Origin: Propionivibrio sp. | GTDB taxonomy: Bacteria; Pseudomonadota; Gammaproteobacteria; Burkholderiales; Rhodocyclaceae | Reading direction: 5' to 3' | DNA: 17,436 bases | Assembly (NCBI GenBank): GCA_017990155.1 | Contig: JAGNOM010000016.1 | Location: forward strand, 1-17,436 | In this document: one piece after another, positions 8,201 through 15,329 of the stretch | Position numbering within the stretch: the stretch's first letter is position 1 | Layout of the letters: every line of letters starts with the position of its first letter | Program-made: the position numbers and the translations under genes | The notes under the pieces: model-generated | What the model was told of the DNA's origin: nothing | Database searches by the model: none | Seen by the model: only the letters and a program-made list of their open reading frames with translations

Positions 8201-10842
8201 GGAACGGCGACCGGCGAGAAATCGACGGTAATGATCTCCGCACCGTCCTGAGCGACGACTTGCTCGGCATCGCTGTGTGAAGGCTGTTGGTCCACGCTGG
8301 CAGCGATCGACGAATCCTCGCCGCCCATCGCTTGAAGCGCGGATCCGGATGGCGTCGCAGCGACGGACTCCGCGGCCTCCGGTGCAATCGGTACGACCAG
8401 GATGTCTTCGTCACTTTGCCGCATCGAGTCAGCAAGAGCGATCAACGAAGACGGATCGGGTGCTCGCCCTTCCTTCGTTTCCAGGAAGTGCACCCAGTTA
8501 GAAAACAGCGAGTATGCCCGATCAATCATATCGAGCAGCGAAGCGCCCACCTCCAGCTCTTTGCGCAGCCAAAGGTTCAGTGTTTGCTCAACCGACCACG
8601 CGGCTTCTCCAACGTCCTTGAGCCCGACCATTCGTCCACTGCCTTTGAGCGTATGGAACGACCGTCGGATGGTGGTCAGATACTCCTCGTTATGCGCTTC
8701 GCTCTGCAAAAGCCGGGCGTTCTCTTCGATGGTCGCCAGAACCTCGTTCGCCTCTTCAAGGAAAATCCCGAGCAATTCCGCGTCAACATCCTCGCTGCTC
8801 GATTGCGAGAGCTGAATCGTCTCGGCAGAGGGCGCCGGCAGGTCAGCCTGTTGCGGCTTGAGCGAAGTCATCGCCTCGTCCAACTGCGGCGCTGCCGTGT
8901 CTCCGGCTTCCAACGCGGACAGGATCACCCTTGTTTGTTCGACGAGCGCGGTGTCGGCGACCAGATCGGCATCATTCCTCAACGCCGTCAGATTGTTCTT
9001 GAGCTCTTCCCTCAAGCTACTGTCGTCAGGTTGCTCCTTCAATGCACCAATCAGCGCCCGAGCCTCAAGCTTTTGCTGCTCCAGGTCCTGTTCGACCGAA
9101 CCGGCGACATCCTCTTCCTCGACTTCGTCAGTCTCCCGGCCCTTGTCGGCGGAGCGATTCTTCATCCGGTTGGAAAAATCGGCGAAATCGTCCGCGCCGT
9201 GCTGCATGGCATCAATAAAAAAGCCGATCAGCGACAACTGGTCCGCCACCTTCTCGAAATCGTCCTCGTGCGGCACGTATTCCGGATTGGAGAAGCGATG
9301 GATCTCTTCTGAACAGCCGCGCAACGCTGCCACCGCGGCATCCTGACGCATCATGGCCAAGGCCCCGATGACCTGGCGCAACGGTACTTGCAGACTTTCC
9401 AGTTCGGCTCTCTTGTCCGCATCGCGGAAGAAACCGTCGAGCACCTGCTCGATCTGCACCAGATTGCTTTGAATCTCCTTCGCCACCTGCCCGATCAACA
9501 GCTTTTCTTGTGCTTGGCGCGACATCTCATCGAGCAAGGGAATCTCTGAACCCGGTTGAGGAGCGTTTCCTGCGATACAACCATGAATGCGCGCAACCGT
9601 CACGTCCACCTGGTGCGCGAAATCGCCGCCAAGCTGCCGGAAATTCACTTGCGCGTTCTGGGCCAGCAGGATGGCGGTGGCAATCTCCATCGCCAAGACG
9701 TCAGAATGGCGGCCAATCTCTTCGGAGAGCCAATTTGCGGCGGCGGCGATGGCCTGGGCCAAGCGACGGAAATCGGTATGCCCCAATTGCGCCACGAGTC
9801 CGGACAGGTCGTTCGCGTGCTCCTTGAACAACGGCAACGCCTGCGAGGTTCCGGAACAAAACTTGTTCCACGTTTCTTCTGTGCTGGTGATGACTTCGCG
9901 CAGCTTCCTCCGAACAGCCTCTTCCGGAGCCGGCGCATTCACATCCGAGCTTGGAACAGCCGCCTGCAACTGGTAAGCGTCCTTGATCTTCTGAACCGCA
10001 TCGCTGCTCGTATCCGCAGTCGCGACAAAATAGAGCGCATCGCGCACCAGGCGCTCGGCAACGTTCTTCGACCCGTCGAGCAGACGGCGGATTTGCAGAT
10101 CAATCCGTGCGCAGAGCTGTTTGGCATGGCTCTCTTCCCGCACAGCACCTTCCGCCAAAGCAGAGAGAAATCCGGCAGCCACCCACCAGAACGAACGGGC
10201 TGCAGCCGACTCCTGCGTTTCCTCGATCCACCGGACGGCGAGTTGCATATCGCCGAGGCCGCTTCGGTCGGCCGGACTCTTCAGCCAGGCCAGGAACCCG
10301 CGCTGAAAACGGCCACGCTCCTGCCGCAGGAGCTTGTGAAACTCATCCGGGGCAATTTTCTTGGCCGGTGCATCACGCCTGGGCGGCCGCGCCGTCAAAT
10401 CAGGGAAGAAAAGATCGGTTGCCGAAACACGCTCCTGCCCACGAGCTGCCTGAATCTCGCGATAGATTGCCAGCAAACGCAACGGCTGGTTGGGCTGGCC
10501 ATTGATCAAGTCGTCAAGATAGTGGCCAACAGCGCCTAAAGCCCGGCGCGCAAGAGCGACGCCCGACGGGTCCGCCGCAACGGCCTTCTCTTCAAGCGAC
10601 AACAGAAAGGCTTCGAGAACCTCAGCGAATTGCGTCACCCCGTCAAGCCCGACGATGGTCAGCGCACCTTGAACTTGATGCAGATGCGTTCGGCTAAAAC
10701 GGATCTGCGTCAGGTCGCCCTCTCCAGCCTCCAGACTTGCGGTGTATTGCTGAAGCGCTTCGTCAGCGCGCCCCAGGGCAAGATCGATCTCGCTCTTGAC
10801 CCAAGTCAGCGGGCCGACATCAAATTCTGTCGCTGCATTCAT
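5218..10842 (-). CDS. pilL: PilL/ChpA multi-Hpt hybrid chemotaxis histidine kinase for type IV pili
   Basis: A 1874-residue cytosolic CheA-like kinase that should take signals from PilJ/PilI and phosphorylate PilG and PilH. Hpt-type phospho-histidine motifs occur four times: HQVQG at H55, HTLKG at H730, HTLAG at H975 and HTLKG at H1150. Between the first and second, roughly residues 320-560, helical segments resemble Hpt bundles without a recognisable histidine motif. Acidic and Ala/Pro-rich linkers separate the modules. The kinase core has a dimerisation segment near 1280, the N box LEHLLRNAVAHG (1455-1466), DDGAG (1501-1505) and GRGVGMD (1552-1558). A CheW-like domain (about 1590-1725) and a C-terminal receiver follow, with D1757/D1758, phospho-acceptor D1801, T1831 and K1853. 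The start at 10842 has GGAGA 11 bases upstream and follows pilJ by 34 bp; a longer frame would overlap pilJ. Pseudomonas ChpA is longer and has more Hpt/Spt/Tpt domains. Confidence 0.95.
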   Translation of the reverse strand: MNAATEFDVGPLTWVKSEIDLALGRADEALQQYTASLEAGEGDLTQIRFSRTHLHQVQGALTIVGLDGVTQFAEVLEAFLLSLEEKAVAADPSGVALARRALGAVGHYLDDLINGQPNQPLRLLAIYREIQAARGQERVSATDLFFPDLTARPPRRDAPAKKIAPDEFHKLLRQERGRFQRGFLAWLKSPADRSGLGDMQLAVRWIEETQESAAARSFWWVAAGFLSALAEGAVREESHAKQLCARIDLQIRRLLDGSKNVAERLVRDALYFVATADTSSDAVQKIKDAYQLQAAVPSSDVNAPAPEEAVRRKLREVITSTEETWNKFCSGTSQALPLFKEHANDLSGLVAQLGHTDFRRLAQAIAAAANWLSEEIGRHSDVLAMEIATAILLAQNAQVNFRQLGGDFAHQVDVTVARIHGCIAGNAPQPGSEIPLLDEMSRQAQEKLLIGQVAKEIQSNLVQIEQVLDGFFRDADKRAELESLQVPLRQVIGALAMMRQDAAVAALRGCSEEIHRFSNPEYVPHEDDFEKVADQLSLIGFFIDAMQHGADDFADFSNRMKNRSADKGRETDEVEEEDVAGSVEQDLEQQKLEARALIGALKEQPDDSSLREELKNNLTALRNDADLVADTALVEQTRVILSALEAGDTAAPQLDEAMTSLKPQQADLPAPSAETIQLSQSSSEDVDAELLGIFLEEANEVLATIEENARLLQSEAHNEEYLTTIRRSFHTLKGSGRMVGLKDVGEAAWSVEQTLNLWLRKELEVGASLLDMIDRAYSLFSNWVHFLETKEGRAPDPSSLIALADSMRQSDEDILVVPIAPEAAESVAATPSGSALQAMGGEDSSIAASVDQQPSHSDAEQVVAQDGAEIITVDFSPVAVPHENEEGEGLEYPLPHEAEPEAPIEALSESAEQAPTQDASDKPARDQQTITISPVLYEIFAEEASGHLATLQKELSALERNELLPTPHAMYRAAHTLAGISATVGMDPVNRLGLALEHALLRRDHSSQHASPESIAVIRQAIGALGAMLENVAIKRLPEDADDVIVALDGLYPATKMAVQGREEVDAFAPGIEPVSGSAVASDAAKTEVPASSAPIEPIPQLPDEIDEQLLPIFLEEAVDLNQSIAAQMRAWRNAPGSGEPVRTLARLLHTLKGSARMAGAMRLGEITHAIEARVDEASRTGEVTPEMIEEIHSSLDAVQQIIERLQRGESLSQAPATTPGLAVVPVPAVGTAVQVPEAIAVTAAIERRSDRARGVEDDAETGSSIQRATLRVRSDLVDRLVNEAGELSIARSRIEGEMRSLKESLLDLTENVIRLRRQLREIEIQAESQMQSRTAQTDELHAGFDPLEFDRFTRFQELTRMMAESVNDVATVQQNLLKNLDDANAAIIAQARLNREVQQELMSVRMVPFGSLADRLYRIVRQTSKELNKRVNLEIKGSQVELDRSVLDKMAAPLEHLLRNAVAHGVEDRDVRVAKGKPGIGEISLALKQAGNEIILSFTDDGAGLDLERIRARGIEAGLLQENEEADAERLANLIFTPGFSTASEISQVAGRGVGMDVVKTEVGSLGGRIETVSTPGQGTEFRLYIPLTLAVTKALIVRAGSKRYAIPSVMIEQVLDLKEAALTRIREAGTAEWMGHHYPFSYLPHLLGETQALPEQHRQYWTLLLRSGDRRISVQVDELMGNEEIVVKNIGPQLARVVGIDGATVLGDGQVVLILNPVALASRAPLADAVAHAPAVPEVPSAADVPTLPTVMVVDDSLTVRKITGRLLAREGYQVLLAKDGVEALEQLLDVVPDVMLVDIEMPRMDGFDLTRNVRADERLKAVPIIMITSRTAEKHRTYAFEIGVNHYLGKPYQEDELLGLVADYVTKQRHV

Positions 10843-10876
10843 GAAGGGCAGTATCTCCGATCTCTGCGCAGGGCAA

Positions 10877-13042
10877 TCAGCCCACCTTGAAGCCGGCAAC
10901 TGAACCCTTCAGTTCCGTCGCTAGTCCGGCCAGCTCGCCGACAGCAATCGCTGTCTTTTGCGTACCTGCTGTCGTCTGTTCGGTCACCCGGAGAATATCC
11001 TGCATTTTTCCGGCGACGCTGGTCGCTGAATCCGCCTGCGTTCGCGTCGCGTCAGAAATGCTCTCGATCAGTTGTGCCAGATTCTGCGAAACGTCGCCGA
11101 TTTCGGCCAGAGCCTGACCGGCTGCGTCTGAAAGCTTCGCCCCTTCGACCACGCCTCGCGTAGATTCTTCCATAGCAGAAACGGCGCCTTGAGTATCGGT
11201 CTGAATGGTCTTCACGATCGCTGCGATCTGCTTTGTCGCTTCACCTGAACGCTCGGCAAGCCGTTGCACTTCTTCGGCAACCACGGTAAAGCCTCGCCCG
11301 GCATCCCCGGCTGATGCCGCCTGAATCGCAGCATTAAGAGCCAGCACGTTCGTCTGCTCGGTAATGTCGGAAATCAGTTCAACGATTTCGCCAATCTCCT
11401 GCGAGGACTCTCCAAGACGCTTGATTCGCTTTGACGTTTCCTGGATCTGTTCGCGAATTTCGTTCATGCCCTTGATTGAATCCTGCACCGCAACCGTGCC
11501 TTTACCTGCCGCGGCCAGCGATTGGCGTGCCACCTGCGCAGAAAGGTTCGCGCTGCCGGAAACTTCCGACATTGAACTGGCCATGGCCAGGACCGACCGG
11601 CCCGCGTCCTGAATTTCAACGGACTGGCGCTCGGCAGCCGCGAGCAACTCCGCCGAAGTCTGCTGTGCGATTTCGGTTGCTTGAGTCACGCGGCCAGCCG
11701 CGTCGTTGATACGCCCGACCAACACCCGGAGCTCTTCAACCGTATAGTTGATCGAGTCGGCGATAGCACCGGTGATGTCTTCGGACACGGTGGCCGTGAC
11801 AGTCAGATCGCCATCGGCCAGGTCGCCCAGTTCATTCATCAACCTCAGAATGGCATCCTGATTCTGTCGATTGACCATTTCACTGACCAGTCGGCTTTGC
11901 TCGGCCTCTTCGGCTTGGCGCCGCGTATCGTCAAGGTAGATCTTGGCCATGAGAACCAATGTCGCCAGGACAAGAACGACCAGAGCGGCCAAAATCGCGC
12001 CATAGACGGCGCGTTCCGCGATGCCGCCTTGATAGGCATCAGCCAGCGCCTTGGCGGAACCGAGCAACTCCTCGCTGTCGCGGAAAATCTTGGACCCCGC
12101 CTGCTTGGCCACGACCAATCGTTGCATGCTGTCCAGGATTCCCTTAACGGCTTCCTGATACTCCTTGAAACTGACCTCAAGCTGGGTCAGATTCGTGCGC
12201 GTTTCCAGATCATTTGTCGCCGAGGTTCCCAGAGTCGCGCTTCCCTGAAGAAGAGCCGCCAGCAGGTCCTTGAACGTATTGGTGTCCTTGGCCATCTGGA
12301 ACGGCGTCTGCGGACTGATTTCATCACCGACCAACAGCGCACTGGCATTCTTGGCGATACGCTGGGTCAACATCACCATCTGGTTGGCGGCTGCAATCTC
12401 GCCAGCGCTTGCACCGTTCTGAAGCTTGAGTGCCGCGACCTGTTCTGCGAGATAGAGCATCTGCGAGTTCTTCTCGATAATGTCGGACACGTCCTGCCCA
12501 AGCTTGACCAGATAATTCTCCATATCAAGCATCTGGACCGAGTCCTTGTCGGTCGCCCCCCACGCCTTGGTCAAAGCCTGCAACTGCGGCTGCACGCTGT
12601 CCGGCGATGGCGGCACCGTCGCCCCGGCGAGCTCGCCGCCATTGGTTAGCCGATCAAGATTCGTCGCGAACTGGCTATGCGAATCACGCATCTGTTTGAA
12701 AGCGATCGAGTTGCCCTGCAAGGCAAGACTCGATGCTTTCGCCAAACGCTGCGAAAGCATCTGCATTTCACCGGACGTCGCCACGTAGGCGGTGTTGTAG
12801 GTCGACTCACGATTGTCGTGATAAACAATCCCCGCAACCAGGAACATCAAGACGAGAAGCACACCGCCTAGAATCTGCAGTTGCTTGGTAACGGAATACT
12901 GACCAAGGAAATTCAGACCGAACTTTCCTGCTGGCGAGGCTGGGGAACGTGCCTTACTCGCATCCATTGCCGCGGAAACAGTTTGCTCTGCCGCCGCTTT
13001 CCGGGCCGACATGAATGCAGGTAACTTCAGCTTGAACGCCAT
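10877..13042 (-). CDS. pilJ: PilJ, methyl-accepting chemoreceptor of the Pil-Chp system
   Basis: A 721-residue inner-membrane receptor. A cytosolic N-terminal tail of about 55 residues precedes the first membrane helix (57-74). The periplasmic part has two copies of the PilJ-type N-terminal domain, beginning MQMLSQRLAK (near 93) and MVMLTQRIAK (near 222). A second membrane helix (347-367), a HAMP region and the long coiled-coil signalling domain follow. The hairpin tip EQTNVLALNAAIQAASAG (562-579) and GRGFTVVAEEVQRLAERS identify the methyl-accepting family. The C-terminus ends GSVAGFKVG with no NWETF-like docking pentapeptide. A GTG start six codons upstream is open, but the ATG at 13042 is preferred because GGAG lies just ahead of it. 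In Pseudomonas PilJ senses pilin or surface contact; the same role is inferred here. Confidence 0.95.
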   Translation of the reverse strand: MAFKLKLPAFMSARKAAAEQTVSAAMDASKARSPASPAGKFGLNFLGQYSVTKQLQILGGVLLVLMFLVAGIVYHDNRESTYNTAYVATSGEMQMLSQRLAKASSLALQGNSIAFKQMRDSHSQFATNLDRLTNGGELAGATVPPSPDSVQPQLQALTKAWGATDKDSVQMLDMENYLVKLGQDVSDIIEKNSQMLYLAEQVAALKLQNGASAGEIAAANQMVMLTQRIAKNASALLVGDEISPQTPFQMAKDTNTFKDLLAALLQGSATLGTSATNDLETRTNLTQLEVSFKEYQEAVKGILDSMQRLVVAKQAGSKIFRDSEELLGSAKALADAYQGGIAERAVYGAILAALVVLVLATLVLMAKIYLDDTRRQAEEAEQSRLVSEMVNRQNQDAILRLMNELGDLADGDLTVTATVSEDITGAIADSINYTVEELRVLVGRINDAAGRVTQATEIAQQTSAELLAAAERQSVEIQDAGRSVLAMASSMSEVSGSANLSAQVARQSLAAAGKGTVAVQDSIKGMNEIREQIQETSKRIKRLGESSQEIGEIVELISDITEQTNVLALNAAIQAASAGDAGRGFTVVAEEVQRLAERSGEATKQIAAIVKTIQTDTQGAVSAMEESTRGVVEGAKLSDAAGQALAEIGDVSQNLAQLIESISDATRTQADSATSVAGKMQDILRVTEQTTAGTQKTAIAVGELAGLATELKGSVAGFKVG

Positions 13043-13113
13043 CAGAATCTCCGATTTCACCGTTTATTGTTATGTGCTAATGATTAGTTGTTACGACTCA
13101 ATACAAATGAAGT
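13043..13113 (-). other. pilI-pilJ spacer
   Basis: This 71-bp, AT-rich gap is the longest spacer inside the pil cluster. It holds the ribosome binding site of pilJ (GGAG) and an 11-bp palindrome, CTAATGATTAG, at about 13078-13088. No convincing promoter or terminator is visible, so pilJ is most simply read as part of the pilG operon. Confidence 0.4.
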
Positions 13114-13623
13114 TCAAGCGCCGATATCCATAAACCCTTCATCGGCCAGCAATGCGCGAACGTCCAGTTTTTTCCAGCGACGACCGTCGCTGTCGGTAAA
13201 AGCCAGCTTTGCCCACAAAGGTGCATCCGGCTCGACGACAACCGGCGTCAGGCTGTCTTCGTTACGCAATCCAAGCATTCGCGTCACCAGCAAGGCCGCA
13301 TTGTTAGCGTGACGAGTGCCCACAAGAAGGAGTCGCGAGCTGGCGTTCTGAGGCGTTGCATCCTTGCCCTGATACGCCGAAAAATCGGCAACCGAGTAAA
13401 GATTCCCGCGGATGTTCGCGATCCCGACAAACCAGTGTTTTGTCAGTGGCACAGACGTCAGCGGCGGCAACGGAACAATTTCGCCGGAATCGGTCAAATC
13501 AAGCAACCAGAAGTCACTACCCGCCTGAACGCCCAACAAACCCGCGGCACTCCGGTCGCCCACCCCGGCAAGCCGGGTCGCGAGGTGCGCCTGGAATTCG
13601 CGAAGACTGCCTCTCTTAGCCAT
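13114..13623 (-). CDS. pilI: PilI, CheW-like adaptor of the Pil-Chp system
   Basis: A 169-residue cytosolic CheW-domain protein expected to link the receptor PilJ to the kinase PilL. The segment FWLLDLTDSGEIVPLPPLTSVPLTKHWFVGIANIRGNL (from about residue 38) is the typical PilI/CheW core, with the GIANIRGNLY turn and DFSAYQG matching CheW blocks. Position between pilH and pilJ is the standard Pil-Chp order. The gene starts 15 bases after the pilH stop. The region before the ATG lacks a clear purine-rich ribosome binding site, so translation may rely on ribosomes arriving from pilH. Confidence 0.92.
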   Translation of the reverse strand: MAKRGSLREFQAHLATRLAGVGDRSAAGLLGVQAGSDFWLLDLTDSGEIVPLPPLTSVPLTKHWFVGIANIRGNLYSVADFSAYQGKDATPQNASSRLLLVGTRHANNAALLVTRMLGLRNEDSLTPVVVEPDAPLWAKLAFTDSDGRRWKKLDVRALLADEGFMDIGA

Positions 13624-13638
13624 ACGTTGGCTTAGCGA

Positions 13639-14001
13639 CTAGAGCGCTGCAATTTTCGACAGCAGCTCTTCGCCGTTGACCGGCTTCACCAAGTAGTCCA
13701 GAGCCCCTTGCCGCAAGCCCCATATCTTGTCGGTTTCCTGGCCTTTGGATGTACACACGATGATCGGGATATGTTTTGTCGCCTCGTCCCGAGTCAGGGT
13801 TCGAGTTGCCTGATAGCCGTTCAGTCCGGGCATCACAACATCCATCAACACCAGGTCCGGCAATTCGGCTTTTGCCTTTTCTATACCTTCTTCACCACTC
13901 TCCGCAGTAATGACCTTATAACCGTTCTTGGTCAATAGCTCGACCAGAACGTGGCGCTCGGTGGGGGAATCGTCGACAACAAGGACTTTCTTAACGGGCA
14001 T
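13639..14001 (-). CDS. pilH: PilH, single-domain response regulator
   Basis: A 120-residue stand-alone receiver domain without an output domain. The acidic pocket is D10/D11, the phospho-acceptor is D54 (in LVLMDVVMP), the switch threonine is T84 and the conserved lysine is K106 (in LVKPV), so it should be phosphorylated normally. In Pseudomonas PilH opposes or tunes PilG, affecting pilus retraction and cAMP. AGGGAG lies about 9 bases before the ATG. It follows pilG after 41 bp and precedes pilI by 15 bp. Assignment as PilH and not PilG rests on position and on the PVKKVLVVDDSPTER beginning typical of PilH. Confidence 0.93.
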   Translation of the reverse strand: MPVKKVLVVDDSPTERHVLVELLTKNGYKVITAESGEEGIEKAKAELPDLVLMDVVMPGLNGYQATRTLTRDEATKHIPIIVCTSKGQETDKIWGLRQGALDYLVKPVNGEELLSKIAAL

Positions 14002-14042
14002 TTCAATTTCTCCCTGAATTACTCTTGGATGTTCAGTGTGAG

Positions 14043-14438
14043 TCAGACCTGGGTAGGCGCGTAAGTCGCTACCGCTTTCAGCAGGCTATCTTTGGTAAAC
14101 GGCTTTGTGAGGTAGTGATCAGACCCGACCATACGCCCTCTCGCACGATCAAACAGTCCATCCTTGGACGACAACATGATCAGCGGGGTGTTGCGGAAAC
14201 GTTGGTTTTTCTTGATGAGCGCGCAGGTTTGATAGCCATCAAGCCGCGGCATCATGATGTCGCAGAAAATGACCTCCGGCTGGTGGTCTGCGATTTTGGC
14301 GAGCGCATCAAACCCATCCTCCGCCAACACCACCTGACATCCGGCTTGCACGAGAAAGATCTCCGCACTCCGCCGAATGGTGTTGCTGTCATCGATGATC
14401 ATGACCTTGATGCCGCTCAGATTTGCTGCGTCGGACAA
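14043..14438 (-). CDS. pilG: PilG, single-domain response regulator (TTG start)
   Basis: A 131-residue receiver-only protein, the first gene of the Pil-Chp cluster. It has D16/D17, phospho-acceptor D60 (in VIFCDIMMPRLDGYQ), the switch serine at S90 or S91 and K112 (in LTKPF). The beginning with GIKVMIIDDSNTIRRSAE is characteristic of PilG. In Pseudomonas PilG drives pilus extension and polarity. The start codon is TTG: an in-frame TAG lies only two codons upstream and no ATG precedes the conserved receiver core. GGAGGT sits five bases before the TTG, which strongly supports this start. A 249-bp spacer upstream probably carries the operon promoter. Confidence 0.94.
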   Translation of the reverse strand: MSDAANLSGIKVMIIDDSNTIRRSAEIFLVQAGCQVVLAEDGFDALAKIADHQPEVIFCDIMMPRLDGYQTCALIKKNQRFRNTPLIMLSSKDGLFDRARGRMVGSDHYLTKPFTKDSLLKAVATYAPTQV

Positions 14439-14481
14439 TTCCTACCTCCAGAAACCCTTCGGTTAGGTCGCGTACAGGATT

Positions 14482-14509
14482 CCGATCTGGCTCGAAACGG
14501 CCAGATCGG
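14482..14509. repeat. Perfect 10-bp inverted repeat upstream of pilG
   Basis: The arms are CCGATCTGGC (14482-14491) and GCCAGATCGG (14500-14509), separated by 8 bases, with no mismatch. On the minus strand the repeat begins two bases after a -10-like TATAGT (14516-14511), though no good -35 lies at the right distance. It is not followed by a T run in either direction, so it is unlikely to be a terminator. It could be an operator covering the transcription start, or a hairpin at the 5' end of the pil mRNA. The repeat is certain; its role is a guess. Confidence 0.75.
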
Positions 14510-14636
14510 CACTATACATCAACGGTCAAGACTTCGACCATTTCGAGACTCACGGACATACGGCACGTCTCGGCCTTCTCGAACCGCGATGGATGCCATC
14601 GGAAAGTCGAGCGTACGGCCAACCGGAGCGAGATCG

Positions 14637-14666
14637 ATTCTAGCGAAAGACCCTTCTTGCTGCCAA
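14637..14666 (-). promoter_or_regulatory. Candidate sigma-70 promoter for the pil operon
   Basis: On the minus strand TTGGCA (14666-14661), an 18-bp gap and TAGAAT (14642-14637) each match the consensus at most positions. If used, the pilG leader would be about 190 bases long and would contain the perfect inverted repeat at 14482-14509. Confidence 0.35.
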
Positions 14667-14687
14667 GCTTATCTTTTGCGCCCTTGT

Positions 14688-15329
14688 CTACGCGTGCCGC
14701 CACGCGCGCGTCACGATATCGCGGATGACGTGCAGTCGCCGATGAAAAAAGTGATCGGCACCGGGAACGACGATGACAGGAAGATCCAGCGGGTCTGCCC
14801 AGGCAAGCACGTTGGCGAGCGGGACCGTTTCATCGCGTGCACCGTGGATGACGATCGTGTCACTGGCGACGGCCTTAGTTTCGTACTTACGCGCACCTTC
14901 AACGTGGCCGGCGGCAGTACCGACCAATACCAGTCGCTGCGCCGGATGATTGGCCTCGGCCAGCGCCTGAGCGACGCATGACTGCACGTAAGCGCCAAAG
15001 GAAAAGCCGGCAAGCGCAATCGGCAGATCGCCGAAACGGCGGCGTGCTTCGGCGAGAACGACAAGCATGTCCTCCGTTTCACCCACTCCCTCATCGTGAA
15101 CACCGGAACTATTACCGACACCACGGAAATTTGGGCGCAATGCCACGTATCCGAGGCGGGTAAAGGTGCGCGCCAGCGCGTGCGTCACCTTATTGGTGTT
15201 GGTGCCGCCGAACAGCGGATGCGGGTGACAGACCAGCGCGATTCCGCGCGGTGCGCCGGGATTTTCGACTAACACCTCGATCACGCCGGCAGGGCCATTA
15301 ATTTGGATGATTTCTTCGTTGCGATTCAT
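14688..15329 (-). CDS. Alpha/beta hydrolase of the small dienelactone-hydrolase-like group
   Basis: A 213-residue cytosolic alpha/beta hydrolase. The early CHPHPLFGGTNTNKV block, RPNFRGVGNSSG (65-76) and the nucleophile elbow GFSFG with S110 identify the group of small hydrolases often annotated as KANL3/Tex30 or dienelactone-hydrolase-like. D166 (in HGARDETVP) and H193 (in GADHFF) complete the Ser-Asp-His triad. The natural substrate is unknown. The ATG overlaps the stop of the ferredoxin gene by four bases (ATGA) and has no strong ribosome binding site, so translation is probably coupled to that gene. Confidence 0.88.
   Translation of the reverse strand: MNRNEEIIQINGPAGVIEVLVENPGAPRGIALVCHPHPLFGGTNTNKVTHALARTFTRLGYVALRPNFRGVGNSSGVHDEGVGETEDMLVVLAEARRRFGDLPIALAGFSFGAYVQSCVAQALAEANHPAQRLVLVGTAAGHVEGARKYETKAVASDTIVIHGARDETVPLANVLAWADPLDLPVIVVPGADHFFHRRLHVIRDIVTRAWRHA

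Larger units (their letters stand above)
14439..14687 (-). promoter_or_regulatory. pilG upstream region (249 bp, non-coding)
   Basis: This spacer between the hydrolase stop and the pilG start holds no convincing gene. It contains the strong pilG ribosome binding site (GGAGGT), a perfect inverted repeat at 14482-14509, a -10-like TATAGT at 14516-14511 and a second promoter candidate at 14666-14637. A 63-codon open frame crossing it has no ribosome binding site and no recognisable content. No intrinsic terminator for the upstream hydrolase gene was found, so transcripts from 14688-16868 may run on into the pil operon. Confidence 0.55.

Noticed and set aside
8287..9312. A 341-codon plus-strand open frame inside pilL
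   Set aside because: It lies antisense to the Hpt-linker part of pilL, which has normal conserved content; the frame looks like a shadow of GC-biased codon use.
13078..13088. CTAATGATTAG palindrome in the pilI-pilJ gap as an operator
   Set aside because: It is short, lies in AT-rich sequence where such palindromes arise by chance, and no promoter elements accompany it.
14512..14703. A 63-codon minus-strand frame between the hydrolase and pilG
   Set aside because: It starts with GTG inside the end of the hydrolase gene, has no ribosome binding site, spans the likely pil promoter and has no recognisable content.
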